A stretch of DNA of 18,305 bases from assembly GCF_900314695.1 (NCBI RefSeq), contig NZ_OMWD01000027.1, positions 1 through 18,305 on the forward strand, given 5' to 3'. The DNA is from an uncultured Methanobrevibacter sp. GTDB taxonomy: Archaea > Methanobacteriota > Methanobacteria > Methanobacteriales > Methanobacteriaceae. The notes under the pieces are model-generated. The model was not told the origin of the DNA, did not search any database, and saw nothing but the letters and a program-made list of their open reading frames with translations. The position numbers and the translations under genes were made by a program. This document shows, one piece after another, positions 1-6,587 of the stretch. Each line of letters begins with the position of its first letter. Positions within the stretch are counted from its first letter, which is position 1.

Positions 1-69
1 TACTTTTAAATTAAAAATAAAGAAAAATTAGAAAAGAAAATAATGTTTCTCTTCAAAAATTTTTTTGAT

Positions 70-97
70 CAAAATCAATTAAGTTTTTGAAAGAGCC
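70..97 (-). repeat. Partial insertion-element terminus (TIR-like, third copy)
   Basis: Read on the minus strand from base 97 inward, this stretch begins GGCTCTTTCAAAAACTT and continues to TTGATTTT. It matches 25 of 28 positions of the terminal inverted repeats at 1981-2010 and 3921-3950. Its outer end faces right, towards asnB, so the body of the element would lie to the left and mostly outside the window. No transposase reading frame is visible in bases 1-69. I read it as the end of a related but older or different element. Confidence 0.55.
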
Positions 98-139
98 AAG
101 ATTAAAATATCTAAAAAAATAAATTTATGTAAAATTTAA

Positions 140-1588
140 TTAATTCAAATATTGTGAAATATCCGTGTCTCTAACTATTTTCTTTCTTAAAATCTTATCA
201 ATGCCCGTTCCATATTGGGCTGCTTTTTTAGGCCTGTAAGCTATTTCGTAGTCAAGCCCCTCTTCAAAGGCTATTTTTCTCAGGATACTTTTTCTCATAT
301 CATCATGCATTGAAACTATTTTTTTATTATCAGGAATATTCAATACCAGTTCCACCAGTTTCTTATCTAAAAATGGCAATCTTAATTCAACCGAATTAAG
401 CATTGAGCATGCATCATCCCGCTCAAGATTTACATGATACATGTTTGACATGTCTTCCCTCAATGTCCAATTTAGGCTCCCATCAACGAAGTTTTGAAGA
501 TATCTTTTGTATCCTCCAAATAGCTCATCGGCACCCTGGCCGGAAATTGCTACCTTTATGCCATCTTTGGCAACTAATTTGGTGGCAAAGTAAGTGGTCA
601 GTCCAACACCAACTTTCATCAGATTATCATCACCAATGGCTTTTACAACACTCGGCAGGGCGTCCCTTATCATATTCTCATTTACTTCACAGATTTCCAA
701 GTCCAAATTCAGGAATTTTGAAGCGTAAATTGCCGCTTCAACATCTTTTGAACCTTCAACACCAACTGCATAGAGTTTAATTTTAAGGGGAACATTTTCA
801 GAAATCTCTTTTAGAAGCAGTGCCAAATATGAACTGTCAATGCCTCCGGAAAATATTACGCCCACCTCAGTTAATCCTTCAACTCTTTTAACAACACTTA
901 ACTTTAACATTTTGTCTATTTTAGCAACATCCCCATCCTGAATCTTTTCCCAAAGATGCTGTGCTGGAGATATATCTTCTCCATTAAAGAGTATGTGTTC
1001 AGGTTTCAATGTGTTAATATCACTGAATCCTACTTCCTTAAGTGAAAGGGCTGATGATGCAAATCCAAAATTAATGCCATCTCTTGAATAAAATAGTGGT
1101 TTTACTCCTAAAGGATCACGAACAAGTGCCAAATTTTCACCATCATATACTGCAAAGGCATAGTCCCCATCTACTAGGCGTGTTGCAAGTTGGATGGCAC
1201 TAACCAAATCTCCTTTGTTATAGCTATCAATCAAATAAAGCAGTGCATCAGCATCAGAAGTTATCTCAGCAGTAACGCCAACCTTTTTAAGCAAATTTCG
1301 AATTGTGTGGAAATTGTATATTTCACCGTTGAAAACCAAAACAAGATTGTCATTTCTTGTAGGCTGAGGTTTTGAAATTCTGTCATCCAAATCATAAATA
1401 GAAAGTAAATTATGACCAAAAGCTATTGAATAGTCATTATCATCTGAAAAATCATCCAAATTAATGTCAGTGTGAATTTCATCCAAAAAAACACCGGATG
1501 AATCAGGACCCCTATTTTTTGAGGCTTTCAACATTTTAATTATATCATTACCTTTAAAATTTCCTTGTAAACCTACTATTGAACACAT
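140..1588 (-). CDS. asnB: Asparagine synthase (glutamine-hydrolysing)
   Basis: This enzyme makes asparagine from aspartate, ATP and glutamine in the cytoplasm. The protein has 482 residues. The N-terminal class II glutamine amidotransferase domain (about residues 2-190) has the nucleophile Cys2 directly after the start Met, RGPDS at 26-30, NGEIYN at 87-92 and RDPLGVKPL at 157-165. The C-terminal synthetase domain has the ATP pyrophosphatase P-loop SGGIDSS at 247-253 and SGQGADELFGGY at 349-360. It is shorter than E. coli AsnB (about 550 residues), as is common in archaea. The start is fixed by the need for Cys2. The gene lies 66 bases downstream of the zinc-ribbon gene on the same strand, with a T-rich tract between them, so it probably has its own promoter. 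The amidotransferase/synthetase pairing is unambiguous; asparagine as the product is the usual assignment for this family. Confidence 0.93.
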   Translation of the reverse strand: MCSIVGLQGNFKGNDIIKMLKASKNRGPDSSGVFLDEIHTDINLDDFSDDNDYSIAFGHNLLSIYDLDDRISKPQPTRNDNLVLVFNGEIYNFHTIRNLLKKVGVTAEITSDADALLYLIDSYNKGDLVSAIQLATRLVDGDYAFAVYDGENLALVRDPLGVKPLFYSRDGINFGFASSALSLKEVGFSDINTLKPEHILFNGEDISPAQHLWEKIQDGDVAKIDKMLKLSVVKRVEGLTEVGVIFSGGIDSSYLALLLKEISENVPLKIKLYAVGVEGSKDVEAAIYASKFLNLDLEICEVNENMIRDALPSVVKAIGDDNLMKVGVGLTTYFATKLVAKDGIKVAISGQGADELFGGYKRYLQNFVDGSLNWTLREDMSNMYHVNLERDDACSMLNSVELRLPFLDKKLVELVLNIPDNKKIVSMHDDMRKSILRKIAFEEGLDYEIAYRPKKAAQYGTGIDKILRKKIVRDTDISQYLN

Positions 1589-1620
1589 GATATAATATTA
1601 TAAATTAATAATACTTAAAA

Positions 1621-1642
1621 TTTAAAAAGAAAAAGAAAAAAG
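1621..1642 (-). terminator. T-rich tract after the zinc-ribbon gene
   Basis: On the minus strand this reads as runs of T interrupted by single C (CTTTTTTCTTTTTCTTTTT) just after the zinc-ribbon stop codon. Archaeal RNA polymerase terminates at U-rich tracts, and similar tracts follow several other minus-strand genes here. No hairpin precedes it. Confidence 0.45.
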
Positions 1643-1654
1643 TGAGACGAATAA

Positions 1655-1930
1655 TTAATCATTCGCCCATCTTTTTAGTTTGGGAAATACTTCTCTCATC
1701 ATTGCACTTGCTTCATCCTTATCAATTTCAGGATGGACCTCAACCATTTTTTCAATGCAGAAATTCATCATTTCTTCCATGGACATGTCTGAAGTGAATT
1801 CCCCATCCTTAAAACAGTACATGCAGTAATCTTCATTTTTTGAACCGTCCGCATTGGTTGCGAAAAGTTCATCGGTTAACGGCATCGCACATGATTGGCA
1901 AAACTTTTGGTTTTCATAATTATCCACCAT
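1655..1930 (-). CDS. Small zinc-ribbon protein
   Basis: A 91-residue protein with a treble-clef-like zinc ribbon, CQSCAMPL (Cys11, Cys14) paired with YCMYCFKDGEF (Cys36, Cys39). The remainder is acidic and helical. The layout matches the putative zinc-ribbon family (Pfam zf-ribbon_2 type) found as short stand-alone proteins in bacteria and methanogens; its biochemical role is unknown. A strong Shine-Dalgarno site, GGAGGTGAT, sits immediately before the ATG at 1930 and decides the start. A TATA-like ACTTAAATATT lies about 30 bases upstream. The gene stands only 42 bases from the target-site duplication of the pdxST element. Before that insertion its upstream neighbour would have been the ABC-2 permease on the same strand. 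Confidence 0.85.
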   Translation of the reverse strand: MVDNYENQKFCQSCAMPLTDELFATNADGSKNEDYCMYCFKDGEFTSDMSMEEMMNFCIEKMVEVHPEIDKDEASAMMREVFPKLKRWAND

Positions 1931-1955
1931 ATCACCTCCAGTATTATTTTAATTG

Positions 1956-1970
1956 ACTTAATATTTAAGT
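1956..1970 (-). promoter_or_regulatory. Promoter of the zinc-ribbon gene with palindromic TATA region
   Basis: ACTTAA-TAT-TTAAGT is a perfect inverted repeat with 6-base arms. On the minus strand it contains a TATA-like TTAAATAT about 30 bases before the ATG at 1930. The correct spacing supports a promoter; the symmetry could mark an operator or be a by-product of AT richness. Confidence 0.45.
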
Positions 1971-1972
1971 TA

Positions 1973-1980
1973 ATTCAGAG
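1973..1980. repeat. Left target-site duplication (8 bp)
   Basis: ATTCAGAG abuts the left terminal inverted repeat and recurs exactly at 3951-3958 directly outside the right repeat. This is the signature of a transposition event with 8-bp staggered cutting. Confidence 0.8.
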
Positions 1981-2010
1981 GACTCTTTCAAAAACTTTGT
2001 TGATTTTAAA
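1981..2010 (+). repeat. Left terminal inverted repeat of the pdxST element
   Basis: Begins GACTCTTTCAAAAACTTTGT and continues TGATTTTAAA. It pairs with 3921-3950 with a single mismatch at position 27 of 30. A diverged third copy is at 70-97. Confidence 0.88.
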
Positions 2011-2049
2011 AATTCAATGTAGTTGACAGGATATCTTTTAAATTACTAG

Positions 2050-2074
2050 AAAACACAAAAATGAAATGTGTTTT
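2050..2074. repeat. Inverted repeat inside the left end of the pdxST element
   Basis: AAAACACA and TGTGTTTT form perfect 8-base arms around a 9-base centre. It lies about 200 bases before pdxS and upstream of its TATA box, so it would not be in the mRNA from that promoter. It could be a protein site or chance structure in AT-rich DNA. Confidence 0.35.
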
Positions 2075-2188
2075 AAAAATCATATTTTAAAAGTTTCATG
2101 TTTAATTTAAATCATATATCTTTTATGGGTGTGTATTAAATTTTAATTTAATACTTTTAATTATTTATAATTATATTGTTGATTTTTT

Positions 2189-2256
2189 GGAAACTGTAAA
2201 ATTTTATATATTACTTAAAACATATAATAACAATTATTATAATATTTTTATAGGAG
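2189..2256 (+). promoter_or_regulatory. pdxS promoter and ribosome-binding site
   Basis: A consensus archaeal TATA box, TTTATATA (2203-2210), is preceded by a purine-rich BRE-like GGAAACTGTAAAA. It predicts transcription from about 2232. AGGAG at 2252-2256 lies 9 bases before the pdxS ATG. All of this is inside the terminal repeats, so the cassette carries its own expression signals. Confidence 0.6.
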
Positions 2257-2265
2257 AACAAAAAT

Positions 2266-3150
2266 ATGGTAGAAAAAGGAACAAAAGTGTTAAAAGAAGG
2301 TTTTGCAAAAATGACAAAAGGTGGTGTTATTATGGATGTGGTGAATGCTGAACAGGCAATAATTGCAGAAGATGCTGGTGCAGTAGCAGTAATGGCGCTT
2401 GAAAAAGTGCCTGCAGACATTCGTGCAGCAGGAGGAGTTGCAAGAATGGCAGATCCTACAATAGTTGAGGAAGTAGTTGAAGCAGTTTCAATTCCGGTAA
2501 TGGCAAAAGCTAGAATAGGGCATATTGCAGAAGCACAAATCCTTGAAACATTGGGTGTTGACATGATTGATGAAAGTGAAGTATTAACACCTGCTGATGA
2601 AGAATATCACATTAACAAAAAAGAATTCACAATACCATTTGTATGCGGAGCACGTAATCTTGGTGAAGCATTAAGAAGAATAGATGAAGGAGCATCAATG
2701 ATACGTACCAAAGGAGAACCTGGAACCGGAAACATAGTTGAAGCAGTCAGACACATGAGAATGGTGATGGGTGAAATCAGAACAATTCAGGGAATGGAGG
2801 AAGAAGAGCTTTGGAAATATGCAAGAAATATTGAAGCACCAATAGAACTTGTAAAAGAAACTGCAGAACTTGGAAAATTACCTGTTGTAAACTTTGCTGC
2901 AGGAGGAATTGCCACCCCCGCTGATGCATCATTGATGATGCAATTAGGTTCTGATGGAATTTTTGTAGGATCAGGAATATTCAAGTCTAAAAATCCAGAA
3001 GCATTTGCAAAAGCTATTGTTGAAGCAACCGCAAATTATGATAAACCTGAGGTATTGGCTGATGTATCAAAAGGTTTAGGTGAAGCCATGAAAGGACTAG
3101 AAATGTCAACATTAAACAAATCCGATAGGATGCAGGATAGAGGAATCTGA
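2266..3150 (+). CDS. pdxS: Pyridoxal 5'-phosphate synthase, lyase subunit PdxS
   Basis: PdxS makes PLP directly from ribose 5-phosphate, glyceraldehyde 3-phosphate and ammonia supplied by PdxT (the DXP-independent route). The protein has 294 residues, the usual full length. The catalytic residues are in place: Asp24 (VIMDVVN), Lys81 in PVMAKARIGH, which forms the Schiff base with ribose 5-phosphate, and Lys149 in IRTKGEPGTGN. The phosphate-binding loop region AAGGIATPADA and the C-terminal tail are intact. No frameshift or truncation is seen. pdxT follows 2 bases after the stop codon, so the two are co-transcribed and should form the usual 12+12 complex. The gene sits within the transposon-like unit 1981-3950. 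Identity is certain; its residence on a mobile unit is the unusual point. Confidence 0.97.
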   Translation: MVEKGTKVLKEGFAKMTKGGVIMDVVNAEQAIIAEDAGAVAVMALEKVPADIRAAGGVARMADPTIVEEVVEAVSIPVMAKARIGHIAEAQILETLGVDMIDESEVLTPADEEYHINKKEFTIPFVCGARNLGEALRRIDEGASMIRTKGEPGTGNIVEAVRHMRMVMGEIRTIQGMEEEELWKYARNIEAPIELVKETAELGKLPVVNFAAGGIATPADASLMMQLGSDGIFVGSGIFKSKNPEAFAKAIVEATANYDKPEVLADVSKGLGEAMKGLEMSTLNKSDRMQDRGI

Positions 3151-3152
3151 AA

Positions 3153-3728
3153 ATGGTTAAAATAGGAATTTTAAATTTACAGGGTGCAGTATCGGAGCAC
3201 TATGACCTAACCAAAAAAGCTATTGAAAAATTAGGATTGGATATTGATGTTGAAACAGTAAGATACAGTGGTGATGTTAAAACATGTGATGGAATAATAA
3301 TTTCGGGAGGTGAAAGTACAGTCATTGGCAAACTAATCAATGAAAGAGGTATTGACAAAGCAATTAAGGACAATGACATTCCGGTTTTTGGAACATGTGC
3401 TGGCATGATACTGTTAGGTAAAAAAACTGATTTCAACCAACCTTTACTTGGATTAATGGATATTAATGTTAAAAGAAATAATTATGGAAGACAAAAAGAT
3501 TCATTTGAAGCTGAAATTGATATATTTAATGAGAAATTTCCAGGAGTTTTTATAAGAGCTCCTTCTCTTGAATCATATGATAAATCAAAAGAAAATATTA
3601 AAGTTTTATCCACATTCAATGGTAAAATAATAGCAATTCAACAGGAAAAGAATATTGCAATTTCATTTCACCCTGAATTAACAGAGAATACTTTAATACA
3701 TGAATATTTCATTAAAAATATTTTATAA
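3153..3728 (+). CDS. pdxT: Pyridoxal 5'-phosphate synthase, glutaminase subunit PdxT
   Basis: PdxT hydrolyses glutamine and channels ammonia to PdxS. The protein has 191 residues. It is a class I glutamine amidotransferase with the triad Cys82 (FGTCAGM), His173 and Glu175 (SFHPEL), and the GGES motif at 52-55 that helps build the oxyanion hole. The start ATG is 2 bases after the pdxS TGA; AGAGGAATCTGA at the end of pdxS supplies a GAGG ribosome-binding site. A hairpin followed by six T ends the operon just downstream. The gene is intact, so the cassette should be functional. No other gene lies between pdxT and the right terminal repeat. Confidence 0.96.
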   Translation: MVKIGILNLQGAVSEHYDLTKKAIEKLGLDIDVETVRYSGDVKTCDGIIISGGESTVIGKLINERGIDKAIKDNDIPVFGTCAGMILLGKKTDFNQPLLGLMDINVKRNNYGRQKDSFEAEIDIFNEKFPGVFIRAPSLESYDKSKENIKVLSTFNGKIIAIQQEKNIAISFHPELTENTLIHEYFIKNIL

Positions 3729-3731
3729 AAA

Positions 3732-3757
3732 TGGGATATTTAATTTCCCACTTTTTT
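3732..3757 (+). terminator. pdxST terminator
   Basis: TGGGA and TCCCA form a short stem around a 9-base AT-rich loop, followed by C and TTTTTT. It starts 4 bases after the pdxT stop codon. Confidence 0.6.
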
Positions 3758-3920
3758 AAGCATGCTAATTAATTTAACCAAATACAAGCATTGGATTCTA
3801 AAATACAACTTAGAGTAAATTTTTTTATTTGTAATAATGAAAACTTTTACTCCAATTTCTTATTAAATTTAACTGTTTTTAAACAGGATTAAAAGTTCAT
3901 AACTAACTTTAATCAAAAAA

Positions 3921-3950
3921 TTTTAAATCAACAAAGTTTTTGAAAGAGTC
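3921..3950 (-). repeat. Right terminal inverted repeat of the pdxST element
   Basis: On the minus strand it reads GACTCTTTCAAAAACTTTGT then TGATTTAAAA, matching the left repeat at 29 of 30 positions in inverted orientation. The 8-bp duplication begins directly at 3951. Confidence 0.88.
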
Positions 3951-3958
3951 ATTCAGAG
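3951..3958. repeat. Right target-site duplication (8 bp)
   Basis: ATTCAGAG directly outside the right terminal repeat, identical to 1973-1980. Confidence 0.8.
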
Positions 3959-3976
3959 AGCATTTGGAAAATAACC

Positions 3977-4702
3977 CTACAATGTAACATCAGTTTTAAT
4001 GAAGTAGCTATGTGAAATAACCAGCCCAATTAAGAAAGTAGCTAAAATTATTGCATAAGAGACAGTAATGCTTACACCATATTGTGCTATTTCACCCGAT
4101 GCAATTAAATATGGGCATACCCAAGGAACAAACGGTGCCCAGTTTTGACCGTAAACCATTAGATTCACCAATGCTAAAGCGGCACCGCCAACCATTGCAG
4201 GAACCATATTAGTAATGAATAATGATATGAATACAAATGGTGAGAATGTTAAAAACAACAGTACATTAGCATAAAGAAGCTGTGCAAAACATTTGGCAGA
4301 TAGGCTTAAACTAAATCCGTCAAGGCCTGCAATAAAACCAAATATTAGAGTTGATATGCTTGTAACAATTGTCAAAATCACAATCCAGACTAAAAACATG
4401 ACGTATTTGCTCAATAAAAACTTTGATCTGGATACAGGTATTGTCAGCATAGTCTTTAGAGTATGTTCATTGTATTCCCTGCCAAAAAGGTAAGAGATGA
4501 TTATTGCAAATATCATGACTGCAAACATTGCTGACATATACATATTCACATTAGTAAACAATGCCTCAAAAGTCTGTCCTTCATCAAATGATGTTACGGC
4601 AATGAACATTAAAAATGGAGGGAGAATAGCCCCCATTAAACTCAACAAAAATATTTTTGATCTTTTAAGTTTTAAGAATTCCATTTCAATAAAAGTAAAC
4701 AT
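3977..4702 (-). CDS. ABC-2 family transporter permease
   Basis: A 241-residue integral membrane protein with six likely membrane-spanning segments. It begins with the typical MEFLKLKRSK amphipathic N-terminus of ABC-2 permeases, followed by a first helix near residues 18-38. It has the fold and size of bacitracin/lantibiotic-immunity-type permeases. The start is taken at the ATG at 4702, because GAGGTGAT lies at proper spacing from it; a TTG one codon upstream would be too close. The ribosome-binding site overlaps the end of the ATPase gene, 9 bases away, so the two form one operon and one transporter. The substrate cannot be told from sequence. Its 3' end is 26 bases from the right end of the pdxST element. 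Confidence 0.85.
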   Translation of the reverse strand: MFTFIEMEFLKLKRSKIFLLSLMGAILPPFLMFIAVTSFDEGQTFEALFTNVNMYMSAMFAVMIFAIIISYLFGREYNEHTLKTMLTIPVSRSKFLLSKYVMFLVWIVILTIVTSISTLIFGFIAGLDGFSLSLSAKCFAQLLYANVLLFLTFSPFVFISLFITNMVPAMVGGAALALVNLMVYGQNWAPFVPWVCPYLIASGEIAQYGVSITVSYAIILATFLIGLVISHSYFIKTDVTL

Positions 4703-4711
4703 CAAATCACC

Positions 4712-5629
4712 TCAATTATTTGAAACAAATCGTGTGAAAAAATCCTCCAGATTTTCTTCACGAAGATTTACCTTTTTAACATCAATTCCAGCTTTAACGA
4801 ATAATGCATTGAATTTATCTCTCAAGTTTAAATGAGTGTACAGACAAAGCATATCCCCTTTAACGGCGTAATCCTTATTTTCCTTAAGCTCCAATTTTTT
4901 AAATATATCAACAGCCAAATCAATGTTTGATACTTCAAATTCTACAAATTTGTCCAATCGAGTATATAATTCCTCCTTTGAAATTTCCTCAATCAAAATT
5001 CCGTTATCCATAAATCCAATAACGTCCGCAATGTTTTCTATTTCACTTAGAATATGTGATGAAATAAGTATCGTTATTCCGAATTCATGAGACAATCTCT
5101 TAAGAAGTGTTCTAATCTCTTTAATACCAAACGGATCAAGGCCATTTATTGGTTCATCCAAAATCAGCAATTCCGGACTGTGCATAATAGCTGCAGCTAT
5201 TCCCAAACGCTGCTTCATACCTAATGAAAAATCCTTAAATTTTTTTGATTTGTCATTATCCAAATTTACCATTTGAAGAACTGAATTAATGTTATTGGAG
5301 TTGAAATCCCCTCTTATTTTAGAAATGATTTTTAAGTTCTCAAATGCTGTCAGATTTTCGTAAAAACCTGGAGTTTCTATAATGGAACCTATATTTGAAT
5401 AGATTTCATTTGAATGATTATTAACATTCTTTCCAAATAGAAATATATCCCCTTCACTTGGATATGTGAGATTTAAAAGCATGCACATTGTTGTAGTCTT
5501 TCCAGCACCATTTTTGCCCAAAAGCCCATAGATCTTACCTTTTTCAACATGCATATCCACTGAATTTACAACCTTATTTTTGTAATATATTTTTGACAAG
5601 TTATTTGTTTCGATAACATAGTCTACCAT
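4712..5629 (-). CDS. ABC transporter ATP-binding protein
   Basis: A 305-residue ATPase that powers the adjacent ABC-2 permease. Residues: Walker A GLLGKNGAGKTT at 35-46, signature SLGMKQR at 135-141, Walker B LLILDEP at 154-160, then a C-terminal accessory domain of about 90 residues. The BcrA/EcfA-like layout suits export of a peptide or drug-like compound, or immunity to one, but this is inference. I chose the ATG at 5629 because the protein then begins at the normal MVDYVIETNNLSK edge. A longer frame opens at a TTG at 5716, but its 29 extra residues are hydrophobic and atypical and come from a hairpin region. A run of seven G (5637-5643) serves as the ribosome-binding site. A terminator-like hairpin lies in the leader just upstream. 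Confidence 0.9.
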   Translation of the reverse strand: MVDYVIETNNLSKIYYKNKVVNSVDMHVEKGKIYGLLGKNGAGKTTTMCMLLNLTYPSEGDIFLFGKNVNNHSNEIYSNIGSIIETPGFYENLTAFENLKIISKIRGDFNSNNINSVLQMVNLDNDKSKKFKDFSLGMKQRLGIAAAIMHSPELLILDEPINGLDPFGIKEIRTLLKRLSHEFGITILISSHILSEIENIADVIGFMDNGILIEEISKEELYTRLDKFVEFEVSNIDLAVDIFKKLELKENKDYAVKGDMLCLYTHLNLRDKFNALFVKAGIDVKKVNLREENLEDFFTRFVSNN

Positions 5630-5636
5630 AATACAA

Positions 5637-5643
5637 CCCCCCC
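5637..5643 (-). promoter_or_regulatory. G7 homopolymer acting as ribosome-binding site
   Basis: On the minus strand GTGGGGGGGTTGT lies about 7 bases before the ATPase ATG. It is the only purine-rich site available to the ribosome. Homopolymer runs like this are prone to slippage, which would change the spacing to the start. Confidence 0.45.
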
Positions 5644-5650
5644 ACAAAAT

Positions 5651-5685
5651 TAAAAAAAAGAAAAGCGGAATGTTTAAAACATTCC
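5651..5685 (-). terminator. Hairpin plus T tract in the ABC ATPase leader
   Basis: GGAATGTTT and AAACATTCC form a perfect 9-base stem around a single base (5667-5685). On the minus strand it is followed by GCTTTTCTTTTTTTT. This is the best intrinsic-terminator shape in the window, yet it ends only 22 bases before the ATPase ATG. It is either an attenuator in the ATPase leader or the terminator of something transcribed just upstream. Confidence 0.6.
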
Positions 5686-5704
5686 ATATATCAATCCATA
5701 ACCT

Positions 5705-5736
5705 ATTGAAGGACAATATCCTTCAATTACTGTAAT
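5705..5736 (-). promoter_or_regulatory. Overlapping hairpins in the ABC ATPase leader
   Basis: ATTGAAGGA and TCCTTCAAT form a perfect 9-base stem with a 5-base loop (5705-5727). ATTAC-T-GTAAT (5726-5736) forms a second palindrome sharing two bases with it. With the terminator-like hairpin at 5651-5685 this gives a leader of about 190 bases rich in perfect stems. No named riboswitch class was recognised. Confidence 0.4.
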
Positions 5737-5806
5737 GCAACAGACATGATTATGGTCCGATTATTGATAACATCTAAAGTAACATGCAAAACTCAAAAGT
5801 TATGTC

Positions 5807-5829
5807 GTTGAAGATATTTACTCTTCAAC
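5807..5829 (-). terminator. Hairpin across the DUF4013 gene stop codon
   Basis: GTTGAAGA and TCTTCAAC form a perfect 8-base stem with a 7-base loop spanning the end of the DUF4013 gene. The following minus-strand bases are only moderately T-rich, so termination here may be partial. Confidence 0.45.
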
Positions 5830-6579
5830 AACATCAGGTGAATTACCTATTTGCATGGTATACAATAATCCAATTGATCTTGCATTGAATATGCTCAAAT
5901 ATGGACCAATAATAAACATGGACACTACTACATTAAGCAACATTCCTAAAAAGAGTATTCCTCCTCCCAGGGTAGCATCTATCAAGAATCCGGACATCCC
6001 CAATACTGTGAATATTGACCCAACAATTGCAGTTACAACAGATGAAATGACAACAGTTATGATTATTAATCCCAAATAGGTTAGAATACACTTAAACCAG
6101 CCGATATCATCAATGACTTCTTTTATTTCTTTTAATGCAAATGCTTTTGATAATTCACCATCATTATATGCCATATGACATAATGCCATTTGATTCATTA
6201 AACATGCCAATACGCCAACAACCAATGTAATCAAGCATCCTATAATCATCAATGCAACAGCTGCAACATCGACGGCATATGATGCACCAAACATGAATAT
6301 TAAAAATATTATTACAGGCACAATCACATATGCAATTTGGACAATTGCGACTTTTATTCCATCAACAAACATATTTACAATTTCATCAAATTTTGGCAGA
6401 GAATCTCTTCCATTGATAACCCCGTGCACCGCATTATTAATAACTCTGTAATTATATCCAGTAATTAAGAAAATTGGTAACAATAATACACTGAATAAAC
6501 AAATCACACCCAATATCAATAATGTTTTCCAGTCTTGAGCTGAATACTCAAATGCATCCTTGTATATGTCTAAAATCAT
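5818..6579 (-). CDS. DUF4013 family membrane protein
   Basis: A 253-residue integral membrane protein with about six hydrophobic segments. It carries the DUF4013 pattern: an N-terminal DIYKDAFEYS-type amphipathic stretch, a helix, then GYNYRVINNAVHG followed by several long glycine- and valine-rich helices. The family is abundant in methanogens and has no established function. GGTGAT 5 bases before the ATG fixes the start. The XRE regulator gene ends 8 bases upstream, so the two form an operon. The regulator may control this membrane protein or respond to it, a common arrangement for short XRE regulators. Confidence 0.82.
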   Translation of the reverse strand: MILDIYKDAFEYSAQDWKTLLILGVICLFSVLLLPIFLITGYNYRVINNAVHGVINGRDSLPKFDEIVNMFVDGIKVAIVQIAYVIVPVIIFLIFMFGASYAVDVAAVALMIIGCLITLVVGVLACLMNQMALCHMAYNDGELSKAFALKEIKEVIDDIGWFKCILTYLGLIIITVVISSVVTAIVGSIFTVLGMSGFLIDATLGGGILFLGMLLNVVVSMFIIGPYLSIFNARSIGLLYTMQIGNSPDVVEE

Positions 6580-6587
6580 TTTATCAC

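Larger units (their letters stand above)
1981..3950 (+). mobile_element. Transposon-like cassette carrying pdxST (no transposase)
   Basis: This 1,970-bp unit is bounded by inverted repeats of 30 bp (29 of 30 identical; first 26 perfect; both begin GACTCTTTCAAAAACTTTGT). It is flanked by the exact 8-bp direct repeat ATTCAGAG. Inside are only pdxS, pdxT, their promoter and a terminator-like hairpin, with no transposase or remnant of one. This matches a mobile insertion cassette: IS ends around passenger genes, moved in trans by the transposase of a full-length relative. From memory, ISM1 of Methanobrevibacter smithii has terminal repeats of about 29 bp and 8-bp duplications, so an ISM1-like transposase is a plausible partner, but I cannot compare the end sequences here. 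The element separates the ABC permease gene from the zinc-ribbon gene. The sequence evidence for the boundaries is strong; whether it still moves is unknown. Confidence 0.82.

Noticed and set aside
403..780. Plus-strand frame of 125 codons opposite asnB.
   Set aside because: Shadow of the well-supported asnB gene; composition is unlike a real protein.
1981..2265. A possible decayed transposase in the left flank of the pdxST element.
   Set aside because: All frames are short and AT-driven, with no DDE-type motif; the space is filled by the terminal repeat and the promoter.
4712..5716. Longer ATPase starting at a TTG at 5716 with a hydrophobic N-terminal segment.
   Set aside because: The extra 29 residues are translated from the hairpin, T tract and G7 region; family members begin at about MVDYVIETNN, and an ATG with a G-rich site exists at 5629.
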